Notes: generated from the sequence alone by a model not told the origin. 64,000 nt of DNA from Verrucomicrobia bacterium 12-59-8 (GCA_002279765.1 NCCR01000003.1:51264-115263); one strand, 5' to 3'; shown: positions 35,096 through 45,490, counted from the first letter of the stretch. A program made the numbers and translations.

Positions 35096-38000
35096 TCAAG
35101 GCGCGGTGTTCACCTGGATTCGGTAGAACTTCCGGTTGTTCGGGCAGATGGTGATGCGCCAGACAGTGAAGGTGGTGTCGTTGGTTATGCCACGATCACG
35201 GGCGTCGCCATAGCTGACGAGCGCGCCGGTCGCATCGATCATCTTCACGTCGGAGGACTGGAAGTCGTTGTCGTTGCCGATGAAGAGGAAGTAGTCTTCG
35301 GGCGAAGGCGTGGAGAGATCCGGCACCAGCGACATGCCTTCGAGCTTCTCGTTGACGGTGAACTGGTTCGGGCTGGCGGTGTTGGTGTTGAACCCGAACT
35401 TGGCCAGATCGGTGCTGGAGAGCATGTTGATGACCACGGTGCTGGTCGCAGGTGTGATCCCGCCGAGCAGGGCGGCCGCCGGGCTGATCTGATTTCCTTC
35501 GGCGTCATACATGCCGAGGATGTTGGTTGCCGTGGAGAAGTCCACCAGATCGACGGTCTTTGCCACGATAGGATCGGTGGTGCCTTTGCCAAGGCCATTG
35601 CCGTCACGCGGCAGCATGAGGAACTGGCTGTTGCTGAGGGCGACGATTTCCGACTGGGCCGCCGTGGTGTCGAGACCGGAGCCGTTGCCGTTGAGGTCAT
35701 AGCGCGGAAGCTGCACGGCATATTCGCCGATGAGCACCGGGTTTTCCAGATTCGCGCCAACGATGTCAAAGACGAAGAGACGCGTGTTGTAGCGGCCCTG
35801 GGTTCCAGCGCCGGTGTCCTGCACGAGGGCGCTTTGCATGAGGGCGAAGAGGCGGGTGTTGTCCGGGGAGACGGACATGCCTTCGAGGCCCTGGTTGTTG
35901 CGGCGGCCGTTGGTGGGAGCATTGACAGAGTCGAAGTTCAGAGTGCCCACCGGCTTATGAGGCTGCGCCGCAGCGGGAAGCTGCACGATGCGGGTGATCT
36001 GCTTGGAGCTGTTGAAGCGGCAGAGGTAGGCGCCGTATTCTTCTGAGACAAAACCGGAGCCATCCGGGAACACATGGAGGGCCTCGGCATCAAAGCTGAC
36101 GAGATTCTCCGTGGTGCCGGAGGCGAGGTTGAAGGCTGGCACGGTGCCGACGACCTGGCCGAGGATGGTGCTGACGCCGGTCGGATTGAGGCCGGTGGTG
36201 TGCTTGGTGGTGGCACCGTCGAGGTAGGTGAACTTCGTCGTGCTGCTGTAAGTCGGGACGATCTGGTTCTGCGCCACAGAACCCGCGCCGTAGTAGGGCG
36301 TGAAGGTGAAGGGCAGCTCGTGAATGCGGGCGGCGTAGTTGGAGAAGATTGTGCCGCTGTTGTAGCCGCGGTCAGGGAGCACATTGAAGGTGCCGCTGAA
36401 CTGGCCGGTGCCGGAGTTGTAGGACCAGCCGGTGATGGACAGGCCGGAGGAGGCACCCAGGGTTTCGCCAAAGCTGTCCACGGCCTCGCCGGTCAGACGA
36501 CCGGTTCCCACCATGCCATGATTGGTGATGGTCAGACTGTTGATGCTGCCGCGCTCGACGGCGGTGGTGAAGGGGGTGAGGTAGGTGAAGGGTCCGGTAG
36601 CCGTGGGAGTCGGATTGCAGAAGATGCGATAGCGGACGACAGTCTCGCCGTTGCTCTGCGCCTCGTTGATCACTTCATAGTCCAGGCCCGGCACGGCGGC
36701 GACCCAGGTGGTCAGGTCCGTGGAGCTGTTGAGGTAACCGGGGAAGGTGGTGGAGGAAAGGTAGGTGAAACGGAACTCAAGGTCTGCTCCGTTCATCACC
36801 ACCTGCGGCAAGTTGCTGCGGTTGCCCGCACTGTTAGGATTAAGGTTGAAGAAGTACTCCAGGCTGTCGGGGATGCCATCGTTGTCCGTATCTCCGTTGA
36901 TGCCTGCAGAGGTGTAGCCATTGGTCGCTAGCCATGTTGCGAAAGTGGCTGGGCCGTCATTGACCGCGTCGCTGCGGAAAGCGAGCTGCTGGATGCGCGT
37001 GTCGAGTGCCACAGCGGTGTCGGCCACGTTGTAGGCGGTGGCAAGGCTGGGGTGGCGGGCGACGAGGAAATCCTGAAAGGCTTTCTGCTCACCGAGCACG
37101 TCGGCGCTCGTCACTCCAGCGGAAGTAAACCCGGCGGCCGCCGTGAAATCCGTAGCCGGATCGGCAGGCGCTGAGAGTGTACCATTGGTCAGCAGGTAAC
37201 GGAAATTGGAAGCATTGGCCTTGATGGGGTAGCCGTCTCCACCATTGGTGGTGAAGTTAAGGCAGACGCACTTGATTGTGGTCGGCGCGCTAGGAAGGAC
37301 GGCACCGTTTGCCACAACTCGCGCGACGATTTGATCAGCATCATTGATCAGCACCACTGAGCGAACCTTCTGCCCGGCTGGCAGCGAGGAATCATAGGAG
37401 AAGCGGATATTCCCAACCTGCGGGTAACCGCCGTTGCCCGCCGCAAGCCCGGCGGCGTAGTTGAGGATGTTAAGGAGCCCTTGCGGCGTTGTGTCGAACA
37501 CCATCATCTGATTATTGAAGCGCAGGGCGTTCTCGACATCGAGTTGGGAAATCGCCTTGGCCGGCTTCACCCCAGAGGAAGCGAACGGCGGCAGCTTGAC
37601 ACCATTGGCATCTACCGAGCCGACTGAGGCGCGAAGACCACCACCGTTCTTCAGCGAGAAGACAGCCGAGTTGTCGCCCAGACCAAGAGCAGCCCGCGCC
37701 TTCCACGCATTGGCGTCGGCAGTGATATCGCCGAGGTTGACTTCCTGCGCGCGACCGAAGACGCGGTCGCCCTCAAGATACACATTCGTATAGCCGAAGA
37801 TAGTGCCGTCCTTGCTACTGATGATATTGTTGATGGCGGTGGTGATCGCCTTGACCTTCGCACCGATCGTGCTGCCCATCACGATGGAGTCGGCGCTGGC
37901 AGTGGTGTTGTAAGCAGACTGGAGCGTCGTTTCGGTGGAGGCGTAGGCACCATTGGTGGTGCTGTTCAGGTTGCCGAGCAGCAACTCGCCATTGGCGTCG

Positions 38001-41000
38001 AAGTCCGCGACCAATCGTCCGAGATAGCTGTATTCGGTGTCCGTGGTGACGATAAGCACCGGCTTGCCATCGGCACCGGTCGTTTGGATCGGGTAGGTGT
38101 CCGAACTGATGAACGTCGCATCATGGCCGTTGAAGGAGGCTGCGGTGTCATTGGCGTCGCCGAGACGCTCATGGCCGCCGCCTGCGACGATGACATCGAT
38201 TCCTGAGACTTGAAGGGCGAGCGCCTTGTCACGATCAAGCGTGTCGAGCTGGTCAACCATGACGATCTTGTTCACACCGGCAGAGGTAAGGGCATTGACG
38301 GCACCTTGGATATAGGCCGCCACCTCGGCTATCTTGCCAGCCTCGGTCGCCGCACCTGAGGTATTCGGCACGGTACCGTTGGGGGAAGACTTGGTAAGCA
38401 GATCATAGGTAGTGGCACCGACGAAGCCTATCTTCTCACCGTTGATAGTCTTGATCGCGTAAGGGGCGATCTTGGCCTTGATTGCGGTCGTTTCCTGTCC
38501 GCGGAAGCTGTTTGTTCCGGTCCCACCAAGGGTGGAATCGGCCAAGCCCCTCAACGAGGAATCCGCGCTGAAATTCAGGTTTGCGGTGATGAAGGGGAAC
38601 TGGGCTCCCTCCCAAGCAGTCGCTCCCGATCCCGAGGGAGTAATTGCTGCTTGGAGCACAGGGGAACCGAGGTCAAACTCATGGTTGCCCAAGGCGGAGG
38701 CTGTGGTGCCAAAGGCGTTCATGATGGCAATATCCGGGCGACCCAGCGCTGTGGTGCCGATGCCCGCAACCGAGTTAAGGGAGGGATCCGCCCCGCCGAT
38801 GAGCCAGGGACCGGGGATGAAGCTGTCGCCCTCGGCCAGCACGACGGTGTTCGCGTAGTCGCCGTCGAACTTGTCGATCATCGCACCGAGGATCGGGGCA
38901 GTTTGCACGCCGAGAAGGCCGCTCTCACCGTAGTAATGGAGAATTTGGAGGGTGAACGCCGCCGGGACAGGATTGACCGTTGCGGTGAAGGTGGATGTCT
39001 GCACTCCGCCCTGGGAATCCGTATAGCTGTAGGTGATGATGTGCGCACCAACGCGGGCCAGAGTGGGATCAAACGTGCCTCCGCTGACACCCACTCCAGA
39101 GAAGGTCCCGCCCGATGGGTAGGCCCCGGTAGCAGTGGTCAAATCGACGGGCGCGTCGGTGCTGGCATAGGTCAAGCCTGCGGTGGCTGCAGCGTTGAAG
39201 GTTGGCTTTACTGCCATCACGAACTCGCTGACAATGGCAGGAGTGCGGGCCGTGACGCCAGCAGGATCAGCGTCAAGCTGGGCCTTGCTGTAAGGAGCGA
39301 TGCCCCAGGTCTTCACATTCAGCTCCTGCGTGGTGCCGTCGATGGTGAACTCCGTCCAGCCGTAGCTGTTGGTGGCGGTGTAGAGACCATTGAGCAGGTG
39401 GCAGGTTGGCAGCGGGTTATTGGTCAGGCTGACAGGGTTGTAACCGAGAGGGGTAAGGCTTGGGTTGATGATGTTCTGGAATACCAAGCCTTCTTTCTGA
39501 ACCGCAGTGAGAGACTGGTAGTAGAGATCGGTGCCAGGAGCGGCCAAACCTGCGGCCATGGCAAGATCGACAATGGTCGGACCGAAGGGCTTGTCATAAC
39601 CGACAGGGCCGGTGATGATCTCGATCGAGTTCGTCTGGATCTGGGGTTGGCCGGGACCGACCTGATAGGACAGGCGGTTGATCACGGTGCCGTGGAAGTC
39701 CGCAGTGATGAAGACCACGTTGGTGATCTTGTTGTCATCGATGAACTTCAGGAGTTCTGTACGCTCGGCGGCATAACCTTCGTAGCGGTCTTCTGCACCA
39801 AGGACGCCGAAGTTTTGGACTGGCTCAGGGACACAGATGAATTTCCAGAGGATGCCGGCGGACTGGGCGGCGAGCAAGTCGGCCTTGAACTGCGTCTTCT
39901 GGGCGGCACCCAGCAAGGTGCGGCCGGGGGTGAAGGAACTCACGAGGAAGTTGGTGACCTGAGTGGAGTTGGTGATGTCGCTCACGGGTGTCAGCGGAGC
40001 ACTGCGGAAGCTGCGGGTGTCGAGCACGAAAGTCGCCGCTGTCTTGCCCTGCACGCTGTAGCGGTAGAGGTTCAGCTTGTTCGCGGTGATCGGATCGCCG
40101 GTGGCTCCGTAGTTGGTGTCAACGATGGGGTGATACTCGCGGAAAGCCTGTGTTCCGTTGAGGAAGGTCTCAGTTTCGTTGATGTAAGTTCCAGTGTCGC
40201 TACTGAAGCGGGCATCCGTGGTGCGGAGTTCACCGCCGGAGAAGTCGTTCGTGACTTCATGGTCGTCGATCACAGCGAAGATGGCGGTCGAGGCACGAAG
40301 ATCAGCGAGGGTGTTCAACCCGTAGCGGCTGGAATACACTTCGTTGAACTTGGCGCGGTATTCGGCCAGCGTCCGGGCCTGGGCCGCTGGCACGGCAGGA
40401 GAGGAAACGTCGCCATAGATCGTGTCACCAAACTGGAGGAAGAAGTCGAGGTTCTTGCCGGCGGCATTCTTCACCGAAGGATACGGAGCAAGTTCACCGC
40501 GTTCATCACCGGAGATGCCGAAGTGAAGAGCAACCGTTGAGCTGGATGCAGGGGCGGTCTTGAAGCGACCTGTGGCGGTCGCAGTGGCTGCGTCGGTCAC
40601 GCGATAGAAATAGGATGTGCCAGCAGTGAGGCCGCTGACAGAGACCTTCACCGGCTGCATGACGTCGGCTACCGTGCCGGTCGTGGAACTCACACCCGTC
40701 GCGAAGGTTGAATCGGTCGAATATTCAAAGGTCACCGTGCCAGGCGCGTAGCTGTGGGTCCAAAGGGTTGCGCTGGCGCTGGTCACGTCTCCCGCTGCAA
40801 CGGTCGGAGCGATGTTGGTGATTGTCCCTGGGGATCCGATCTCTTGTGAATCGCCGGAGGCTGTGAGGGCGCCGTTAACGCCGACGGCGCTCAAGGTCGA
40901 GATGGCAGGGATCGGAAGTGTTGCGCTGCCGAGTCCGGCCTTGTTGTCAAAGGTGGCGTAGGGGCCCGTCGGAGATGTCGCGAAGCTGACGCCGGTGATG

Positions 41001-44000
41001 CGGTTGCCTGCTGCGTCAAAAATATTGACCGCATCTCCCGAGGAACTCAAACCGATGCCGGAGCCACCGTAGTTGCCGATCTGGAGATTGCCGAGAGGGT
41101 TCGAGCCGAACCAGAGGGTCTTGAAGGCGGTCACATTGCCAGCCGCCGTTTGCGCTCCGCTGGTTTCGATGAAGATCACGGACTCGCCGGGGGCGATGGT
41201 CGTGACGCCATTCAAGGCCAGCGCGCTGGCGAAGGCGTTGGAACTGTCGTCCACCTTCCAACCGGTGAGATCGGCGGGAACGGTGCCGATGTTGGTCAGC
41301 TCAAACCAATCAGCCGTGAGGCCGAGGCCATTGGTGCTCGACCAAGGGGCGACTTCCGTGATGATGAGCCTACTGATGCAGAGACCTGGCGAGCCAATTT
41401 CATTGGCATCGCTGACGGCAGCGAAGGCATTATTGGTGCCGACGGCGCTAAAAGTCGAAATGGTGGGAAAGGGCACCGTCGTGCCGCCCAGGCCAGCCTT
41501 GTTGTCAAAGGTGGCGAATGGGGCCACCGTGGGAGAAGCGCCGAAGGCCACACCGGTCATGATGTTTCCAGATGCATTGAAGATGACCACCTCGTCAGCA
41601 GTGCCGCTGAGACCGATTCCGGAGCCTGAGTAGCTGCCGATCTGCAGGCGGGCGGGCGGGTTGGCACCGTACCAAGTGCTGCGGAAGGTCGCGGCCTTGG
41701 CGGCAAGGTCACCGGCGGTTGCGGTTTCAATGAAGATCACGGACTCTCCCGGCGCAATGCTCGTGATGCCATTGAGCGCGATGGCCGTCGCGAAGGCATG
41801 GGAGTTGTCGTCCACTTTCCAACCGGCGATGTTTACTGGCGTGGAGCCGGTGTTGGTGAGTTCGAACCAGTCCGAGCCAACGGGGCTGTTCGCGGCAGTG
41901 CTCGACCAAGGAGACACTTCCGTGATGACGATGGTGCTCGGGGGGAGTGCGGCGGTGATCGTCAGCGTGAAGTTCGTGGTGGCATCCGGGGTGGCGCCCA
42001 CAGTGGTGTCATCAACGGTGACGGTCACGGCGTAGCTTGATTTGGTGGCGGCATTGAGCGTGGTGCCGGACTTCAGGTAGAGGGAGCTGCCCGTGATCTG
42101 GAAGAAGCTGGCATCCGTCCCCGTGAGCCCCAAAGTGTTCGTTCCCTGACCGTCATCGGTGACGGTGATGTCCGCCACACGGACGTTCGAAGCCGTGCTG
42201 GTGTCATCGGGGAGTGAGATTACGGTGTTACCGAGAGCGACGGCGGTCGGCGGCAGGTTCACATCATTGTCGGTGATCGTGACCGTAGCAGTGCCACTGG
42301 TGCCGACATCATAGCTGCCGGTGTCGCCCAGGGTGATCGTCGCGGTCTCCGGCCCCTCAATGAGGGCGTCATCGACCGGAGTGATGGTGAGGTCAACGAA
42401 GCTTTGACCTGCGGCAATCGTGGCTGGAGAGGTCAGGGCGGGCGTGTAATCGCCGCTGGTCGCCTGGCCACTGCCAGTGGCGATGGTATAAACCACCTGG
42501 AGTTCGCTGGTGGTGCTGCCCGTGCGGGAAATGCGGAAGGTGCCGGGATCGCTGCCCTGCTCCGCCGCGCTGTCATCGGTGGCCGTGATAGAAACAAGGA
42601 CGGTGCTGGAAGCAGTCGCCGTCCCGGGAGAACCGATTTCATTCGTGGTGGCCGCCGCTGTGAATGCGCCATTCGTACCAAGGGCGCTCAACTGAGTGAT
42701 GGTGGCGTTGTTCAAGCCAGCCGTGTTGTCGAAAGTCAAATAGGGCCCGGGGGAAGCACTCGAAGCGCCAAAGACCACATTGGACTGCAGGTTCCCGGCA
42801 GCGTCGTAGATGTTGACCGCATCTCCGCCCGAACTGAGGCCGGGACCAGCCACGGAACCGATCTGGAGATTTGCAGGGGGGCTGGCACCGAACCAGTTGC
42901 TAAGAAAGGTGGGGATCTTGTTCACATCCTCAACGAAGATGACCGACTCTCCTGGGGCGATGCTGGTGATACCGACCAACACAACTGCGGTGCCGGCCGA
43001 GGCCGCGCTGTCATTCATTTTCCAGCCGGTGATGTCCACGGCGGTGACGCCGGTGTTGGTGAGTTCGAACCAGTCGGAAGCCACGGCGCTGTTGCCACTG
43101 CTCCAAGGGGCAACCTCCGTGATGCGGATGGCACCCGAACCGGAGGTAACCGGCGTGATGGTGAGGGCGAAATTGGTGGATGCGTCCGGAGTGGCACCGA
43201 CGGTGGTGTCGTCCACGTTGACAGTGACATTGTAGGTGGACTTGGTCGTGGCATTCAACGTCGTGCCAGCTTTCAGATACAAGCCGCTGCCAATGATCTG
43301 GAAAGCGCCAGCGTCAGCTCCAGAGACGGAGAGAGCATTGACACCCACGCCGTCCGCGTCGGTGACGAGGATGCTCGCCATCTTGACTGGTGCTGCAGTG
43401 GTGGCATTTTCAGGAAGCGACGAGGTCGCGGTGCTCAAGGCAACTGCTGTGGGTGCCGCATTGGTGACATCGGACGGGGCGAAGACCCAGAGCTGGGGAT
43501 GATCCTGGTCTCCGCCGCCATTTTCACTGACCACGTAGATGATGCCGTCTTTGTCCATCGTGATACCCTCCTGGGTCTGATTCTGAATCGTCAGAGGATT
43601 TCCGACGTCGGCAACGAGTGTCAGCGAGCTGAGGATGTTCCCGGAGCGGTCCACCTGGCGGATCATGCCGGACTCCTGGCTAAGAATCAGCAGGTTGCCC
43701 GCCTGGGGCTGGCCGCTCATGGAAGGCAGGTTGGAGAACGCAAACACGTCGGACATGTCCTCCAGGCTGGCGAGGGCCGGGTCGAAGAGATTGGTGGAGT
43801 TAAGCGTGGACGATGAACCGTTCGAGGCCGTCCCAGCGGCGAAGTCGATGGTGGTCTGGAAAATGCCCTCGGGATCCATCTCCTTGACGAAGATGAAGCC
43901 GCTTGTCTGAGGGTCGTAAGTGAGACCTTCCAGGCCGATATTGCCGATGGTGGTGCCCAGTTTCACTGTTTGCGCAGCGGCGCGGGTCAGGGTTCCTCCG

Positions 44001-45490
44001 GGGACATAGGTGAACTTCACGGCCTGGCGGTCACGCTCCTCGGTGAAGACGAACTGTCCGTTGCCCATGTAGGTGATGCCCTCGGTGTCGAAAAATTCCG
44101 TGCCCTGCGCACTGCTGCCGGGAGGCAGTGTCATGGAGCTGACGAGCTGTCCCGTCTTCGTCACCTCGGTCACGGAGGTGCCGCCGTCGCCGACGATGAA
44201 AAGGGTGTCGGTGTCCCAGTTGTAGGCGACACCCGAGGCTTCTTGAGCCAGCAGGCTGTTGGTAGGAGGCGTGGTGCGGGTCGGCTCAGGGAGGTCGTAG
44301 CGCCCCACGCGGACATACTTGGAGAGATCAACGGATGAGGGGGCGGGGGCGAGCACCACACCACGGAACACATAACTGGAACTACCGGCGACCGCCAAAG
44401 TGGCGAAGGCTGTCGGAGCCGATCCGGAGTCTGTTATTGCGACGAGTTTGTTGTTGGAGGTTTCTGTCGTCGTGGCAAACAGGGTGGCCGTATTGGTGCT
44501 GCGGTCCCACTTGCCAGCCAGACCGCGAATGCCAATGATGCCGCTTCCCGCAGTGCTGGAGAGAGTATTGTCATTGGTGTTGAAGAGCAGTGAGTAAGTG
44601 TTGGTCCAGACAGATCCGTTAAAGTCATAGCGACGGAGCCCACCGCCGACAGATGTACGATCGTCCGCAAGATAGGCGCGATCCAGAACACCATTGCCAT
44701 CGGTGTCGAAGAACACGAATCCGTAGGTGCTGGAACCGGTGCCCCCGTCGATCACCAGAGTTGTCGTCTGACCGGCAGTAGTCGGAGTGCCTGCGCCAAC
44801 GGTCGAGACACCAAGAAAGGCACCGCTCGATGATGAAACATAAAGCTGATTGTTAAAGACGGCTATGTTGCGGAAGTTGGTGGCGGTGGTGCTCAACTGT
44901 GTGAAGTTGGTTCCATCAAAGTACCAAGCCCCGCCTGTGTTGGGGCTGCCGGATGAGGTGCCGCTAGCATAAAAGGTGGTGGCGCTGGTGGGGAAAATGC
45001 CACGGAAATTGTTGCCAGAGAACGGAGATGGCGGCGCTCCCGATGGACCACCCGTGGGGAAGGTCACGCGGCCGGCAACGACGCCAGCAGCGCTAAAAAA
45101 GTTAGCCGCCTTGGTGTTCAAGCTGGCCACGCTCGCAGTGCCGACTGCAGCGTTGATCCCAGGGACTGCCAGGAATGCGCCGTTGGAACCAAGGTAGCCA
45201 TTCGACGTGGACGTACCCGAATCGGTGAGAAGATTGGCAACTGTGAAATCGGTGGTGATCGTTTGCCTGGCAGTGCCATCAGGTTTGAACTCCACAATCG
45301 CAATCGGCGCGGCAGCGGAAGACAGTGCCGTGGAACCGTCCCCGATTCTTTCGACAACAACGCTACCTGATGTGAATGGCGCGGCGGTGAGGGTCACAGG
45401 AGCAACTGAGATGACCCCCAGTGCTGCGAGCAAGACAGACGCCAGAGAACGCGCCCGGTTAAAACATACTTTGGCAATGGTCGATTTCAT
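35096..45490 (-). CDS. Giant secreted multidomain protein with PhoD, 5'-nucleotidase-like and phytase-like modules
   Basis: A single open frame of 3,464 residues. Approximate order: signal peptide 1-36; unassigned beta-rich region 40-395; SdiA-regulated-like propeller 400-670 (DTEGITYMGNGQF); cadherin-like 678-790; lamin-tail domain 1 at 795-960 (ITEVAPWSS); Calx-beta 963-1077 (ATVTITDND); cadherin-like 2 1077-1183; lamin-tail 2 1184-1368; lamin-tail 3 1373-1553; PhoD module 1560-2087 with FGDTIYGD, IDDHEVTND and TADFHGTV intact; Ig-like 2087-2177; 5'-nucleotidase module 2183-2860 with GNHEFDLG but an altered first metal motif, and its C-terminal domain (NGGGLRASVG); acidic repeat DTDNDGIPD at about 2870; phytase-like propeller 2970-3464 (FDAEALHVFPDG, NNQGLEGMSVSPD). 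No C-terminal anchor is seen. It probably works outside the cell on phosphoesters. Confidence 0.85.
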   Translation of the reverse strand: MKSTIAKVCFNRARSLASVLLAALGVISVAPVTLTAAPFTSGSVVVERIGDGSTALSSAAAPIAIVEFKPDGTARQTITTDFTVANLLTDSGTSTSNGYLGSNGAFLAVPGINAAVGTASVASLNTKAANFFSAAGVVAGRVTFPTGGPSGAPPSPFSGNNFRGIFPTSATTFYASGTSSGSPNTGGAWYFDGTNFTQLSTTATNFRNIAVFNNQLYVSSSSGAFLGVSTVGAGTPTTAGQTTTLVIDGGTGSSTYGFVFFDTDGNGVLDRAYLADDRTSVGGGLRRYDFNGSVWTNTYSLLFNTNDNTLSSTAGSGIIGIRGLAGKWDRSTNTATLFATTTETSNNKLVAITDSGSAPTAFATLAVAGSSSYVFRGVVLAPAPSSVDLSKYVRVGRYDLPEPTRTTPPTNSLLAQEASGVAYNWDTDTLFIVGDGGTSVTEVTKTGQLVSSMTLPPGSSAQGTEFFDTEGITYMGNGQFVFTEERDRQAVKFTYVPGGTLTRAAAQTVKLGTTIGNIGLEGLTYDPQTSGFIFVKEMDPEGIFQTTIDFAAGTASNGSSSTLNSTNLFDPALASLEDMSDVFAFSNLPSMSGQPQAGNLLILSQESGMIRQVDRSGNILSSLTLVADVGNPLTIQNQTQEGITMDKDGIIYVVSENGGGDQDHPQLWVFAPSDVTNAAPTAVALSTATSSLPENATTAAPVKMASILVTDADGVGVNALSVSGADAGAFQIIGSGLYLKAGTTLNATTKSTYNVTVNVDDTTVGATPDASTNFALTITPVTSGSGAIRITEVAPWSSGNSAVASDWFELTNTGVTAVDITGWKMNDSAASAGTAVVLVGITSIAPGESVIFVEDVNKIPTFLSNWFGASPPANLQIGSVAGPGLSSGGDAVNIYDAAGNLQSNVVFGASSASPGPYLTFDNTAGLNNATITQLSALGTNGAFTAAATTNEIGSPGTATASSTVLVSITATDDSAAEQGSDPGTFRISRTGSTTSELQVVYTIATGSGQATSGDYTPALTSPATIAAGQSFVDLTITPVDDALIEGPETATITLGDTGSYDVGTSGTATVTITDNDVNLPPTAVALGNTVISLPDDTSTASNVRVADITVTDDGQGTNTLGLTGTDASFFQITGSSLYLKSGTTLNAATKSSYAVTVTVDDTTVGATPDATTNFTLTITAALPPSTIVITEVSPWSSTAANSPVGSDWFELTNTGSTPVNIAGWKVDDNSHAFATAIALNGITSIAPGESVIFIETATAGDLAAKAATFRSTWYGANPPARLQIGSYSGSGIGLSGTADEVVIFNASGNIMTGVAFGASPTVAPFATFDNKAGLGGTTVPFPTISTFSAVGTNNAFAAVSDANEIGSPGLCISRLIITEVAPWSSTNGLGLTADWFELTNIGTVPADLTGWKVDDSSNAFASALALNGVTTIAPGESVIFIETSGAQTAAGNVTAFKTLWFGSNPLGNLQIGNYGGSGIGLSSSGDAVNIFDAAGNRITGVSFATSPTGPYATFDNKAGLGSATLPIPAISTLSAVGVNGALTASGDSQEIGSPGTITNIAPTVAAGDVTSASATLWTHSYAPGTVTFEYSTDSTFATGVSSTTGTVADVMQPVKVSVSGLTAGTSYFYRVTDAATATATGRFKTAPASSSTVALHFGISGDERGELAPYPSVKNAAGKNLDFFLQFGDTIYGDVSSPAVPAAQARTLAEYRAKFNEVYSSRYGLNTLADLRASTAIFAVIDDHEVTNDFSGGELRTTDARFSSDTGTYINETETFLNGTQAFREYHPIVDTNYGATGDPITANKLNLYRYSVQGKTAATFVLDTRSFRSAPLTPVSDITNSTQVTNFLVSSFTPGRTLLGAAQKTQFKADLLAAQSAGILWKFICVPEPVQNFGVLGAEDRYEGYAAERTELLKFIDDNKITNVVFITADFHGTVINRLSYQVGPGQPQIQTNSIEIITGPVGYDKPFGPTIVDLAMAAGLAAPGTDLYYQSLTAVQKEGLVFQNIINPSLTPLGYNPVSLTNNPLPTCHLLNGLYTATNSYGWTEFTIDGTTQELNVKTWGIAPYSKAQLDADPAGVTARTPAIVSEFVMAVKPTFNAAATAGLTYASTDAPVDLTTATGAYPSGGTFSGVGVSGGTFDPTLARVGAHIITYSYTDSQGGVQTSTFTATVNPVPAAFTLQILHYYGESGLLGVQTAPILGAMIDKFDGDYANTVVLAEGDSFIPGPWLIGGADPSLNSVAGIGTTALGRPDIAIMNAFGTTASALGNHEFDLGSPVLQAAITPSGSGATAWEGAQFPFITANLNFSADSSLRGLADSTLGGTGTNSFRGQETTAIKAKIAPYAIKTINGEKIGFVGATTYDLLTKSSPNGTVPNTSGAATEAGKIAEVAAYIQGAVNALTSAGVNKIVMVDQLDTLDRDKALALQVSGIDVIVAGGGHERLGDANDTAASFNGHDATFISSDTYPIQTTGADGKPVLIVTTDTEYSYLGRLVADFDANGELLLGNLNSTTNGAYASTETTLQSAYNTTASADSIVMGSTIGAKVKAITTAINNIISSKDGTIFGYTNVYLEGDRVFGRAQEVNLGDITADANAWKARAALGLGDNSAVFSLKNGGGLRASVGSVDANGVKLPPFASSGVKPAKAISQLDVENALRFNNQMMVFDTTPQGLLNILNYAAGLAAGNGGYPQVGNIRFSYDSSLPAGQKVRSVVLINDADQIVARVVANGAVLPSAPTTIKCVCLNFTTNGGDGYPIKANASNFRYLLTNGTLSAPADPATDFTAAAGFTSAGVTSADVLGEQKAFQDFLVARHPSLATAYNVADTAVALDTRIQQLAFRSDAVNDGPATFATWLATNGYTSAGINGDTDNDGIPDSLEYFFNLNPNSAGNRSNLPQVVMNGADLEFRFTYLSSTTFPGYLNSSTDLTTWVAAVPGLDYEVINEAQSNGETVVRYRIFCNPTPTATGPFTYLTPFTTAVERGSINSLTITNHGMVGTGRLTGEAVDSFGETLGASSGLSITGWSYNSGTGQFSGTFNVLPDRGYNSGTIFSNYAARIHELPFTFTPYYGAGSVAQNQIVPTYSSTTKFTYLDGATTKHTTGLNPTGVSTILGQVVGTVPAFNLASGTTENLVSFDAEALHVFPDGSGFVSEEYGAYLCRFNSSKQITRIVQLPAAAQPHKPVGTLNFDSVNAPTNGRRNNQGLEGMSVSPDNTRLFALMQSALVQDTGAGTQGRYNTRLFVFDIVGANLENPVLIGEYAVQLPRYDLNGNGSGLDTTAAQSEIVALSNSQFLMLPRDGNGLGKGTTDPIVAKTVDLVDFSTATNILGMYDAEGNQISPAAALLGGITPATSTVVINMLSSTDLAKFGFNTNTASPNQFTVNEKLEGMSLVPDLSTPSPEDYFLFIGNDNDFQSSDVKMIDATGALVSYGDARDRGITNDTTFTVWRITICPNNRKFYRIQVNTAP

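Noticed and set aside
35096..45490. Giant gene as an assembly artefact of several fused genes
   Set aside because: The frame stays open through 10.4 kb with consistent secreted-type composition and domain boundaries linked by typical linkers, and only one signal peptide is present.
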